Shown here: one piece after another, positions 23,922 through 32,567 of the stretch | Layout of the letters: each line of letters starts with the position of its first letter | How positions within the stretch are numbered: the first letter of the stretch is position 1 | From: CAZJHX01 sp964545715 | GTDB lineage: Bacteria; Myxococcota_A; UBA9042; GCA-2863065 | NCBI GenBank assembly: GCA_964545715.1 | Contig: CAZJHX010000057.1 | Location: 1 to 62,131 of the forward strand | Direction of reading: 5' to 3' | DNA: 62,131 nucleotides | The notes under the pieces: generated by a model | What the model saw: the letters and a program-made list of their open reading frames with translations, nothing else | Database searches by the model: none | What the model was told of the DNA's origin: nothing | Made by a program: the position numbers and the translations under genes

Positions 23922-24688
23922 TCTTCGGAGGCCGCAAGCTCCGGCTGTAGTCGCTCGATCGCCTGCCGCAATCGCGTCATCTCCACCTGCAGATCCTGCA
24001 TGCGGATGTTGTCCGCCACCGCGTCTTCTTCCACAAACCACGTCGCGATGAAGCCGGTAAACGAGCTCAGGATGCCCAGCCCCATGACCATGACAAAGGC
24101 GGCGACCAGTCGGCCTGCGCCGGTGACCGGGTAGAACTCGCCGTAGCCCACCGTCGTCAGCGTCACAAAGACCCACCACAGGGCGTCCCCACCGTTGTGA
24201 ATGTTGCTGCCGGGGACCCCGCGCTCGACCTGCCAGATGGCGATCGAGCCGAAGCTGACCGTCACGATGCACACCAACAACACGCCCAAAAAAGCGCTGC
24301 GTGCACGGTTGCTGCGCACATAGGCCAGGATGTCCCGACTGGAGCGCGCCGCGCGGATGACCCGGATCACACGCAGCGCCCGTGCAGCCCGACCCCAGCG
24401 CAGCGCAGCGATCATCGGCAGGGACGACAACAGATCCAGCCAGCCCCAGGTCACGAAGTAATGCGCCGACGAGCGTGCGGTCCACAGCTTGTGCGAGAAG
24501 TCGGCGAGAAACACCACGCAGATGGCGTTGTCCACACCGCCCAGGATCTGTGCGATGTCGGCCGGCAGGTCGAAGATCAGCTCGACCATCAGAGCGCAGA
24601 TCACGTAGACGCTCAGTCCCAGAATAAACAGCTCGTATGACCAGGGCAGCTTGCGCTGTGGTGGATTCATCGTCCCCTCGAAGTGCAT
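23906..24688 (-). CDS. Voltage-gated potassium channel (Kv/KvAP-like)
   Basis: A 260-aa six-transmembrane ion channel. S1-S3 are hydrophobic segments between about 18 and 95. The S4 voltage sensor has regularly spaced arginines (RWGRAARALRVIRVIRAAR, about 97-115). The pore helix carries the selectivity filter TTVGYGEFYP (about 177-186), diagnostic of K+ selectivity, followed by S6 and a short coiled-coil cytoplasmic tail (about 225-252). All parts of a complete channel are present. ATG 24688 is preferred over ATG 24670 because AGGAG lies six bases before it. It is monocistronic. A role in membrane potential or osmotic signalling is general family knowledge. Confidence 0.94.
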   Translation of the reverse strand: MHFEGTMNPPQRKLPWSYELFILGLSVYVICALMVELIFDLPADIAQILGGVDNAICVVFLADFSHKLWTARSSAHYFVTWGWLDLLSSLPMIAALRWGRAARALRVIRVIRAARSSRDILAYVRSNRARSAFLGVLLVCIVTVSFGSIAIWQVERGVPGSNIHNGGDALWWVFVTLTTVGYGEFYPVTGAGRLVAAFVMVMGLGILSSFTGFIATWFVEEDAVADNIRMQDLQVEMTRLRQAIERLQPELAASEDHSGD

Positions 24689-24750
24689 GTGATCTCCTGA
24701 GTCTACCTGGGGTTGTGGCCTGTCGCTGCCCGCCGCGCTACAGTCCGTTT

Positions 24751-25485
24751 GTGATCGAGATTCGGCGGCTAGAGGTGGTGTTTGGCGACGTGCGCGCCGT
24801 CGACAGCCTCAGCCTGTCTATCGACGCCGGCGAGCTGTGCGGGTTTCTGGGACCCAACGGCGCGGGCAAGACCACCAGCATCTCCGCGCTCTCCGGGCTG
24901 CTGACGCCGACGAGTGGCACGATCTCAGTGGACGGCGTGGACGTGCTGGCCGACCCGATGGCGGTCAAGCGCCTGATCGGTGTGGTCCCGCAGAAGCTGG
25001 CGCTGTACGGCGATCTCAGTGTCCGGAACAACCTGCGCGTTTTCGGTGGGCTGTTCGGTCTGAGCGGGCGGGCGCTCGCCGAGCGTGTGGAATGGGGCCT
25101 GGCGCTCGCGCAGCTCGAGGCCAAGGCGGACGTCCGCGTCGACACCCTGTCCGGTGGGATGAAGCGCCGCCTGAACCTGTCCGCATCGCTGCTGCACGAC
25201 CCCAAAATCATCATCTGCGACGAGCCGACCACCGGCGTCGACCCGCAGTCGCGCAACCACCTGTTCGAGACCATCCGCACCCTGCACGCCGAGGGGCGCA
25301 CGGTCGTCTACACCACCCACTACATGGAAGAGGTGGAGGCGCTGTGCAGCCGGGTCGCGGTGGTCGACCACGGGCGGATCATCGCCGATGACAAGCTGAC
25401 CACGCTGACCGACGATGGCGCGCGCAGTCTCGAGGACGTCTTTTTGGAGCTGACGGGCCACGGGCTCAGAGACGGGGGCGCCTGA
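24751..25485 (+). CDS. ABC exporter ATPase subunit
   Basis: A 244-aa ATP-binding subunit of an ABC-2-type exporter. Walker A is GPNGAGKTT (about 34-42), followed by the Q-loop, the signature LSGGM, Walker B IIICDEP and the switch His in TTHYMEE. The GTG at 24751 is chosen because family similarity starts there (IEIRRLEV). The stop TGA shares its last base with the ATG of the permease. Homologues include DRA-type drug exporters and NatA-like sodium exporters, so the substrate is open. Together with the permease and the TMTC-like protein it forms a plus-strand unit. Confidence 0.94.
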   Translation: MIEIRRLEVVFGDVRAVDSLSLSIDAGELCGFLGPNGAGKTTSISALSGLLTPTSGTISVDGVDVLADPMAVKRLIGVVPQKLALYGDLSVRNNLRVFGGLFGLSGRALAERVEWGLALAQLEAKADVRVDTLSGGMKRRLNLSASLLHDPKIIICDEPTTGVDPQSRNHLFETIRTLHAEGRTVVYTTHYMEEVEALCSRVAVVDHGRIIADDKLTTLTDDGARSLEDVFLELTGHGLRDGGA

Positions 25486-26771
25486 TGGGGCCCGTGCGTT
25501 GGCTGGCGGAGAAGGACCTGCGACGCTTTGCCGCGGACAAAAACGGGGCTGCGATGACGCTGGTCGTGCCGGTGGTCCTGGCCGCGCTGCTGGGCTCGAT
25601 CTTCGGTCCGCGCGAGAAGGCGGCGGAGCTCAGTCTGCTGGTTGTGGACCTGGACGAGACCCCAAATAGCGCCCAGTTCGTGAAGGCCATCGACGACGAT
25701 CCCTCGCTGTCTATCGAGCAGACGACCGAGGCCGACGCGCGCTCCCGACTCGAGACCGGAGACGCGGCGGTGGCTGTCGTGTTGCCCAAGGGGACAGGCG
25801 CCGCGTTGACCCCGGCAGCCATGTTTGGCGGCGACCCGGTGCCGGTGCAGGTGCTGCACGATCCGTCGCGCAAGACCGAGGCGGATCTATGCGTCGGGAT
25901 GATCACCAAGATCACGATGCAGGAGGTGGGTCGGCGCTTCAGCGACCGCGCGGCGATGCGCTCGATGTTTGAGGGGTTGAAGGAGTCTATGGCCGCCGCC
26001 TCCAAAGAGCTGTCGCTGGAGGAGCGCGCCTGGCTGGCGTTGTTCGACCAGGCGATCGCCCTGGCCGACGGCGAGCTGGCCAAGGACGACGGCCAGGACG
26101 ACCTGGGCGGTGGCGGGCTAGAGCCTCCGCTGAAGTTGGAAAAGGCCTCGGTGACCGCGGCGGGGCCGGCGTCGGGCTACAACAGCTACTCCCACAACTT
26201 CTCCGGGATGCTCTGCATGTTTCTGCTCTTCTGGGCGCTGGACGCCGGCAAGGAGCTGATCGTGGAGCGCGAGTCGGGCGCGCTGACGCGGATTCGGCTG
26301 TCTCCGGTAACCAGCGCGCAGATTCTGACCGGGCGGGCGGTCAGCACCTGGATTATCGCCATGGTCATGTCGGCCTGCGTCTACGTTTTCGGCATGCTGG
26401 TGTTCGGCGTGCAGATCCTTGGGTCGGTACCCGGCTTCCTGCTGGTCATCGTGTGCCAGGGCGCCTTCATCGCCGGGTTTGCGGTGCTGCTGGCTGGGGT
26501 CGGTCGCACTGAGCGGCAGATCGCCAACGTCGCCACGTTTGCCATTCTCATCATGAGCTTTCTGGGCGGCGTCTGGATGCCCAGCTTCATACTGCCGACC
26601 TGGGTGCAGTCCGTGTCCCAGGTGCTACCGACCTATTGGGCAACGGAGGGGCTGGCGGCGATGACCTGGCGCGCCCTCCCGCTGAGCGCGGCGTTTTTGC
26701 CGTGCGGGGTGCTGGCGGGCATGGGCCTGGCCTGTGGCGTCATCGGCTGGCGCACCGCGCGTTGGGACTGA
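25485..26771 (+). CDS. ABC-2 type exporter permease
   Basis: A 428-aa membrane subunit of the NatB/YhaP type. One N-terminal helix (about 22-40) follows a basic start. A large external domain of about 190 residues comes next, then a C-terminal cluster of five or six helices (about 238-425) with KELIVERESGALTRIRLSP, the conserved coupling-helix motif of ABC-2 permeases. The C-terminal half of the external domain contains a polyacidic/Gly linker (AKDDGQDDLGGGG). The start codon overlaps the ATPase stop (TGATG). The exported molecule is unknown. The 3' end overlaps the TMTC-like gene start by ten bases. Confidence 0.92.
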   Translation: MGPVRWLAEKDLRRFAADKNGAAMTLVVPVVLAALLGSIFGPREKAAELSLLVVDLDETPNSAQFVKAIDDDPSLSIEQTTEADARSRLETGDAAVAVVLPKGTGAALTPAAMFGGDPVPVQVLHDPSRKTEADLCVGMITKITMQEVGRRFSDRAAMRSMFEGLKESMAAASKELSLEERAWLALFDQAIALADGELAKDDGQDDLGGGGLEPPLKLEKASVTAAGPASGYNSYSHNFSGMLCMFLLFWALDAGKELIVERESGALTRIRLSPVTSAQILTGRAVSTWIIAMVMSACVYVFGMLVFGVQILGSVPGFLLVIVCQGAFIAGFAVLLAGVGRTERQIANVATFAILIMSFLGGVWMPSFILPTWVQSVSQVLPTYWATEGLAAMTWRALPLSAAFLPCGVLAGMGLACGVIGWRTARWD

Positions 26772-28288
26772 TCGGGCGGCCGCGCGCTCTTGCGCTGATT
26801 GTCGCCGTGGCCGCCTTTGCCGCGTACGCGAACAATCTGGGCAACAGCTTTGCCATGGACGACCACTACAACGTGGTCACCAACGAGTCGATTCGGACGC
26901 TCTCGGGGGTTGCCGGGCAGCTCACGCAGGCCTGGGGCGCCGGCGCCGCGGACGACTACTCGCGCGACATCAACGTCAGCTACTGGCGCCCGGTCGTGGC
27001 CATGTCCTACGGGCTGGACTACGCGATCTGGGGTCTGCAGCCTGGCGGCTTTCACCTGACCAACAACCTGCTGCACGCCGGGGTCAGCGCGCTCGTCGTG
27101 TTGCTGCTCTTTGGGCTGGTCGGCGGCGTGGGAGCGCTGTTTGGTGGGCTGGTCTTCGCGCTTCATCCGGTGCACACCGAGGCGGTCGACCTGGTCAGCT
27201 ATCGCACCGAGCTGATGGCGGCGCTGTTTGCGGTTTCCGCGCTGGTCGTGCACCTGCGGGCCGAGTCCGCCACCGCCCGCCGTCGTGCCTTTCTGCTGTG
27301 GCTGCCGCTGCTGTACGCGCTGGGGCTCGCCTCCAAAGAGACAGCCGTGACGCTGCCCGGGTGGCTGTTGGTCATCGACGTGTGGCGCGCTCACCGCGAT
27401 GGCGCCGGGTTCGATGCCGCCTGGCTGCGGCGGATCGTGCGCGATTATCTGCCTCTGAGCGCTGTCCTGGTCGGCTATCTGTTGGTGCGGCGGGCGCTGC
27501 TGACGCCCAGCACCATCGACTTTCTCGCGGGCGTGGACGGGGCGCTGGCGGTCATGAGCGTGATGAAGCTCTACCTGCACAACGTGCATCTGCTGTTTGT
27601 GCCGTGGCCGCTGACGCCGTTTTACGATTGGACCATCGTGGCGCCCGCCGGCTCTCTGACCGACCTTCAGGCGATGGTCGGCTTGCTCGTGTTCGCGTCC
27701 ACCGTCGCGGTCATGGTCGTGGTCCGGCGTCGCGCGCCGCTGGTCAGCGTGGGGCTTGCGTGGTGGCTGCTGGGGCTGATCCCCTTTATGCATTTGGTGC
27801 CGATCCCGGTGGGCGTCGCCGAGCGCTTCTTGTACCTGCCCGGCGTGGGAGCCGTCGTGCTGGTCGGGGTGCTGGCGGCGCGTCTCCAGTCGGCCGGAAA
27901 GCCCATTCGGGGTGCGGCCATCGCCGTTGCGACGCTGCTGGTCGGGCTTATGATCACCGGCACGGTCGTGCGCAATCAGGCGTGGCGGACCGACCGCACG
28001 CTGTTGGAGCAGGCGACCGCTGACTTCCCCGGCTCGTTCAACGCGCACTTCGGCCTGGGTGAGCTGCACTTCGGCGCGCAGCGATATGCGGAAGCGGCGG
28101 ACTCGTTTGCGGCGGCTGATGAGATTCTGCCCGCGTTCACCCCCAACGTGCTGCAGCTGGCGCGGGCGCTCGACAGCGACGGTCGGTCAGCGGCGGCATT
28201 GGCAGCGCTGGACCGCGCGATTCGTGCCCGGGGTCCCGATCCGGCGCTCCTTCAAGCGCGCCAGGCCCTGCTGCGACGAGACCGCTGA
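26762..28288 (+). CDS. TMTC-like membrane glycosyltransferase with C-terminal TPR
   Basis: A 508-aa polytopic protein with about ten membrane helices and a C-terminal TPR-like region (about 425-500: NAHFGLGELHFGAQRYAEAADSF). The first external loop has FAMDDHYNVVTNESI, an acidic DD pair after helix 1. HPVHTEAVDLVSYRTELMAALF follows, matching the TMTC/GT-C family that O-mannosylates proteins in animals and occurs widely in bacteria. The start is uncertain: TTG 26762 gives the first membrane helix at once and overlaps the permease by ten bases; no better ATG or GTG is available. Last clear member of the ABC-exporter unit. Its sugar acceptor is unknown. Confidence 0.8.
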   Translation: MGLIGRPRALALIVAVAAFAAYANNLGNSFAMDDHYNVVTNESIRTLSGVAGQLTQAWGAGAADDYSRDINVSYWRPVVAMSYGLDYAIWGLQPGGFHLTNNLLHAGVSALVVLLLFGLVGGVGALFGGLVFALHPVHTEAVDLVSYRTELMAALFAVSALVVHLRAESATARRRAFLLWLPLLYALGLASKETAVTLPGWLLVIDVWRAHRDGAGFDAAWLRRIVRDYLPLSAVLVGYLLVRRALLTPSTIDFLAGVDGALAVMSVMKLYLHNVHLLFVPWPLTPFYDWTIVAPAGSLTDLQAMVGLLVFASTVAVMVVVRRRAPLVSVGLAWWLLGLIPFMHLVPIPVGVAERFLYLPGVGAVVLVGVLAARLQSAGKPIRGAAIAVATLLVGLMITGTVVRNQAWRTDRTLLEQATADFPGSFNAHFGLGELHFGAQRYAEAADSFAAADEILPAFTPNVLQLARALDSDGRSAAALAALDRAIRARGPDPALLQARQALLRRDR

Positions 28289-28321
28289 ACTTCCACGCGC
28301 GCAGGCCCGATAAAAACGGGC

Positions 28322-30874
28322 ATGAGTGCGATTACCGCCCGTCTGAGTCCGCTCCTTGCCGCCGGCATGCTGCTCGCGTGTACCAACTCGCAAGGCGCCC
28401 TGGTCTACAACTCCGCCCCGCCGCCGCCGCTGGCGCCTGAGGCCGATCCGGAGGACGCTGGCGGAGCGCCGGTCGCGCCCGGGATGCCGGATCAGGACAT
28501 CGCCGAGCCGTCCCTGCAGCACCCGATCGGGACGCAATTGGTGATCGAAAACGTGGACATGAACGCGCTGCTGGACCCGCTGTGGATGCACGACGAGCTG
28601 CCGGTCATGCGGTTGTACTTCGAGTCACCCGACTGGGAGGACACGCTGTTCGCGGCTGCGGGCGACCCCGACGACTACGAGGACTGCGGCTCCAAGCAGT
28701 ACGCCACCGCCACCGCCATCTTCGAGAGCACGATGGGCGGCATCGTCGAGACGTATGAGGACGTCGGCGTGCGTCTGCGCGGCCACAGCAGTCTGTGGAA
28801 GAGTGACCTGTGCGCGGGCGAGAAGTGCCGCGTGGCCGCCGGCAAGAAGCGCGCGGGTCTGAAGCTGTCGTTCAACACCTTTCGCAAGGGGCGCCGCTTT
28901 CACGATGTGCGCAAGATCAACCTGCAGGGTACGGAGGGCAGCTACTGCGCGGTGCGCGAGCATTTATCGCTGATGTTGATGCGGGAGTTCGGGATCCCCG
29001 CGCCTCGCACCGGGTTCATGTGGCTGTACGTCAACGACGAGCTGCGCGGAATTTTCCCACACACCGAGGAGATCGACGACGAGCCCTACCTGGACCATCA
29101 CTTCAAGGAGGATCCGGGCGGAAGCCTATACAAGACGACCGGCTATTGCGGCGGCCCGGCCACTTTTGAGTACAAGGGCAACGACCCGATCTACTACGAC
29201 AAGACCCACGAGCCGAAGGTGGACACCGAGCCCGCGGACATGCTGGGCAACCTCATCCCCATGATTCAGTGCGTGAACGTGGCATCGGACGCGGAGTTTG
29301 AAGAGTGCATCCCCGAGTGGATCGACGTGCCTCAGTTTCTGCGTGAGATAGCCGCGGATGCCACGCTGCCCGACATCGACGCCGTACACGCCGCCGGCCA
29401 GAACTTCATGCTCTACTACAAGCCCGCCGCCGGCCGGTTCGTGATCTATCCCTGGGACAAGGATCTCTCTTTGACCGACGGCTTCCTGACCGATGGAGCC
29501 GCAGGCAGCCTATTTGGCCAGCATCCCTACTGGAAGGCCGATTTCTCATCGCGCCTGGCAGACCGGCTGCTGGATGTGTTCCGCCCGCAGTTCTGTCACA
29601 CGGTGCAGCAGTTTATGGAGCTGTACGACTCCGACGAGTTCGTGCCGCGCATCCACGCGCTGAAGACCTATCTGGGGCCGCATGTAAAAAGGGACCCGTT
29701 CATCGAGTGGGGGCCGTGGGTGACGTGCTTCGACGCCACGATCGACCTCGTCGAGCAGCGTGGTCCAAACGTGGCGTACGAGGCCAAGAAGTGCCTGGAG
29801 GATTTCCCGGAATTTGAGCCGCCGAACCACGAGCCCGAAGCGGAGGCGGAGGCGGAGCCGGAGCAGCCGGAGACCGACGAGTCCACAGAGCCGGTGGAAG
29901 GCCCGGCGCTGATGATCAACGAGTTCATGCCCAAGAACCGCAACGCCTACGCCAGCGAGTCGGGCATGTATCCCGACTGGATCGAGCTGTACAACCCGAC
30001 CAGCGCTCCCATTGTCCTGGACGGCTGGTCGATTACCGACAACCCGCAGAAGCCCACCAAGCACGTCTTTGACGGCGCGTTGACCATCCACGCCGGCGGC
30101 CACCTGTTGCTGTTGGCCGATAACGAGCCCGGTCTGGGCACGCATCACCTGGCGTTCAAGCTGGCCAAGGGCGGCGGCAGCGTCGCGCTGTATGACCCGG
30201 AGGGCCGCGGCGCGGTGGTCAACTACGGCAAGATGGCGTCCGACATGTCGGTGGCGCGCTTCCCGGACGGCTGTACGGGCGACGACTGCCTCAAGCTGAT
30301 CTTTGTCGGCACCCCCGGCGCGGCCAACGGCGTCGCCAGGCCCACGCTCTACACCACGGATCTCGTGGAGCCAAACAGCAAGTGGCGGTATCGCGACAAC
30401 GGCGTGGATCCGGGCCCGGAGTGGCACAGCCCCTCCTTCAACGCGACCAGCTGGCTGATCGGCTTCGGGCCGTTCGGCTACGGCGATGTGCACATCAAAA
30501 CGCAGGTGAGCTCTGGCGGGGACGCCGACGACAAGCACATGACGACCTGGTTCCGCCAGCCGTTCGCGGTCAAAGCCGTGGACAAGATCTCGCACCTCAA
30601 CCTGCGGCTGATGCGCGATGACGGCGCCGTGGTCTACATCAACGGCGTGGAGATCATGCGCAGCAACATGCCCGATGGGCCGATCGGCCCCGACACCGAG
30701 GCCATCTCGGGCATCAACGAGCAGGACGAGACGCGCTACATCACGTGGCGGGTCGATCCGGCCGTGCTGGTGGAGGGCATGAACATCGTGGCCGTCGAGG
30801 TGCACCAGAACGACCCCGCCAGCTCGGATTTGACCTTCGACCTCTCGCTCGACGCGCGCACGCTCGCGCCGTAA
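28322..30874 (+). CDS. CotH-kinase / lamin-tail-domain lipoprotein
   Basis: An 850-aa lipoprotein (LLAC, Cys20). Residues about 85-400 form a CotH-like atypical protein kinase domain, with VGVRLRGHSS, KINLQ, RTGFMWLYVNDELRGIF and the metal-binding YPWDKDLSL (Asp379, Asp381). An acidic Glu/Pro linker leads to a lamin-tail domain (about 530-675: MINEFMPKNR, YPDWIELYNP, GTPGAANG). A C-terminal beta-sandwich (about 680-850) has WRYRDNG and MTTWFRQPF. CotH kinases phosphorylate spore-coat proteins in Bacillus; extracellular CotH plus lamin-tail lipoproteins are common in Myxococcota but their targets are unknown. It starts 33 bases after the TMTC-like gene, so it may be cotranscribed. Confidence 0.9.
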   Translation: MSAITARLSPLLAAGMLLACTNSQGALVYNSAPPPPLAPEADPEDAGGAPVAPGMPDQDIAEPSLQHPIGTQLVIENVDMNALLDPLWMHDELPVMRLYFESPDWEDTLFAAAGDPDDYEDCGSKQYATATAIFESTMGGIVETYEDVGVRLRGHSSLWKSDLCAGEKCRVAAGKKRAGLKLSFNTFRKGRRFHDVRKINLQGTEGSYCAVREHLSLMLMREFGIPAPRTGFMWLYVNDELRGIFPHTEEIDDEPYLDHHFKEDPGGSLYKTTGYCGGPATFEYKGNDPIYYDKTHEPKVDTEPADMLGNLIPMIQCVNVASDAEFEECIPEWIDVPQFLREIAADATLPDIDAVHAAGQNFMLYYKPAAGRFVIYPWDKDLSLTDGFLTDGAAGSLFGQHPYWKADFSSRLADRLLDVFRPQFCHTVQQFMELYDSDEFVPRIHALKTYLGPHVKRDPFIEWGPWVTCFDATIDLVEQRGPNVAYEAKKCLEDFPEFEPPNHEPEAEAEAEPEQPETDESTEPVEGPALMINEFMPKNRNAYASESGMYPDWIELYNPTSAPIVLDGWSITDNPQKPTKHVFDGALTIHAGGHLLLLADNEPGLGTHHLAFKLAKGGGSVALYDPEGRGAVVNYGKMASDMSVARFPDGCTGDDCLKLIFVGTPGAANGVARPTLYTTDLVEPNSKWRYRDNGVDPGPEWHSPSFNATSWLIGFGPFGYGDVHIKTQVSSGGDADDKHMTTWFRQPFAVKAVDKISHLNLRLMRDDGAVVYINGVEIMRSNMPDGPIGPDTEAISGINEQDETRYITWRVDPAVLVEGMNIVAVEVHQNDPASSDLTFDLSLDARTLAP

Positions 30875-30879
30875 CGGCC

Positions 30880-32214
30880 TCAGCCCTTTGGCCAGTGCTG
30901 ATGCGCGCCGGCCTGCATCCTGCCGCGGTTGTAGTTCCGGATCCGGGTGTCCACATCGTCGTAGAGCGCGGCGTACTGGTCCGGCGTCATCGACGTCAGG
31001 TTGATCTGTGGTCGGCGGAAGTCGATCGACTCGGGGATGGTCACGTCACGGCTCAAGTCCCACAGCTCGGTGCCGGGCAGCGGGGTGGCCGAAAACAGGC
31101 TCACGGCGTCCAACCCGATGCTGGTCGCAAAGTCCGCGCTGCGCCGAATGTGCGCCTCGGTCTCCCAGGGAAAGCCGACCATGAAGAAGCCGGTGCAGCG
31201 GATGCCCAGCGCCGTCACCTGACGCACGGCCTCACGTATCTCGTCCAGGGGCACGCTCTTGCGGATTTTGGTCAGCGACTCACTGTCGCCCGACTCGATG
31301 CCGAAGAAGATCTGGTGGCATCCCGCCGCCTTGAGCTGCTCGAGCAGCGCGGGATCGACCCGGTCGGTCCGGGTCTGGCAGGCGAAGGGCACGGTCAGGT
31401 CGCGCTCGACCATCATCTCGAGCAGCGCGGTGGTGCGCTTGCGGTTCAACGTGAAGACGCTGTCGTGAAAGAACAGGTACGGGATGTCCCAGCGCCGCCG
31501 CATCAGGGCGATCTCGTCCGCCACGTTCTCGGCGGAGCGATAGCGCGTCTTGCGGTCCGCGGAGGCCGGGATCGCGCAGTAGATGCATCGATATGGGCAG
31601 CCGCGCAGGGTGATGATCGACTGGTGAAACGCCGCCTGCAGGTGGTCGCCCCACACGATGTCGTCGCGGTGTGGAAACGGCACATCGTCAAGTCGCGTGT
31701 TGGGCGCCCGGGCCGGTCCGCGCTGCACGGCGCCGTCCGCGTCGCGCCACATGAGGCCTGCGATGCCGTCGACCGCCGAGCTTGTCTCCAGCGCGTCGAT
31801 CAGCTCGCACATCGTGTACTCCCCCTCGCCGCGAACCACGTAATCGACGGCCGCGATGGCGAAGGCGTCATCGGGGCGAAACGTGGGGTGCGCGCCGCCC
31901 ATCACGATGGGGACCTCAGGGCCGAGACGCGCCCGACAGCGCTGTGCGAGTAGGCGAGCGCTGGGGAAGGTGGCGGTGACCGCCGAGATGCCGATCACGT
32001 TCGGCGCCTCGGCTTCGACGGCCGCTATGACCTCGGCCCACGGGTCCAGCCCGAGCATGTCGCGCACGTCCGGGATCAGCTGCCGGACGTCGTGACGGGT
32101 GGCCAGCACGGCCGCGACATACCCGATTCCCAGCGGATGGACCTGCACTGAGCCGCCTGTGTTCTCCAGGCAGTGGTTCGGCGGATCGATGAGCAGCACT
32201 TTCACCGTCGCCAT
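30880..32214 (-). CDS. B12-binding radical SAM enzyme
   Basis: A 444-aa class B radical SAM protein. The N-terminal cobalamin-binding domain (about 5-140) has GISAVTATF and VMGGAHPTFRP. The radical SAM core follows, with the 4Fe-4S motif RGCPYRCIYC (Cys206, Cys210, Cys213) and the SAM-binding GIESGD. The domain order matches BchE-like and P-methylase-like enzymes. The cobalamin domain lacks a clear DxHxxG, as in many base-off members of the class. Start ATG 32214 has only a weak GGTAAG upstream. It is monocistronic and its 3' end is five bases from the CotH gene stop. The substrate cannot be inferred from neighbours. Confidence 0.92.
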   Translation of the reverse strand: MATVKVLLIDPPNHCLENTGGSVQVHPLGIGYVAAVLATRHDVRQLIPDVRDMLGLDPWAEVIAAVEAEAPNVIGISAVTATFPSARLLAQRCRARLGPEVPIVMGGAHPTFRPDDAFAIAAVDYVVRGEGEYTMCELIDALETSSAVDGIAGLMWRDADGAVQRGPARAPNTRLDDVPFPHRDDIVWGDHLQAAFHQSIITLRGCPYRCIYCAIPASADRKTRYRSAENVADEIALMRRRWDIPYLFFHDSVFTLNRKRTTALLEMMVERDLTVPFACQTRTDRVDPALLEQLKAAGCHQIFFGIESGDSESLTKIRKSVPLDEIREAVRQVTALGIRCTGFFMVGFPWETEAHIRRSADFATSIGLDAVSLFSATPLPGTELWDLSRDVTIPESIDFRRPQINLTSMTPDQYAALYDDVDTRIRNYNRGRMQAGAHQHWPKG

Positions 32215-32267
32215 CTTACCGCAGTCTTGTCATTGACTCCGGCCGGGAAATGGTGGAAATTCGCGCC

Positions 32268-32555
32268 ATGCAGATCGCTAAATACATGAAGACGCCCCAC
32301 GGCAAACTAGGCATCGGCGTCCTGGCATTCGGCGCCGCAGGGCTCGCTATCGCGCTGATGGCGGGGGGCACCACCGGCCTGTGGATCCTGATGGTCACAG
32401 TGATGCTGGCCATGGTCGGCGGCATCTACAGCATCGGCTTGTTTGTCAACGACCATCCCGAAGCCGCGCTCGTTCTGCTGCTGGCCGTCCCGGTCAGCGC
32501 GGGCATCATCTTCGCCGTCGCCATGGTATTGCTGGGCGCCGAGGTGCCCGGCTAA
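32268..32555 (+). CDS. Small membrane protein
   Basis: A 95-aa protein with three hydrophobic helices (about 12-30, 36-58, 65-90) and a short basic N-terminus (MQIAKYMKTPHGK). I do not recognise a family. ATG 32268 is chosen over ATG 32250. A TTGACT (32233-32238) and GAAATT (32256-32261) with 17-bp spacing would place the transcription start at or next to 32268, so the message could be leaderless. With the upstream start, GGTGGA at 32252-32257 would be within the gene. It is monocistronic between a divergent radical SAM gene and a convergent secreted protein gene. Function unknown. Confidence 0.6.
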   Translation: MQIAKYMKTPHGKLGIGVLAFGAAGLAIALMAGGTTGLWILMVTVMLAMVGGIYSIGLFVNDHPEAALVLLLAVPVSAGIIFAVAMVLLGAEVPG

Positions 32556-32567
32556 AGACCGCCCCGG

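Noticed and set aside
29546..30805. Minus-strand frame inside the CotH lipoprotein gene.
   Set aside because: The plus-strand protein carries the CotH and lamin-tail motifs throughout; the reverse frame has none.
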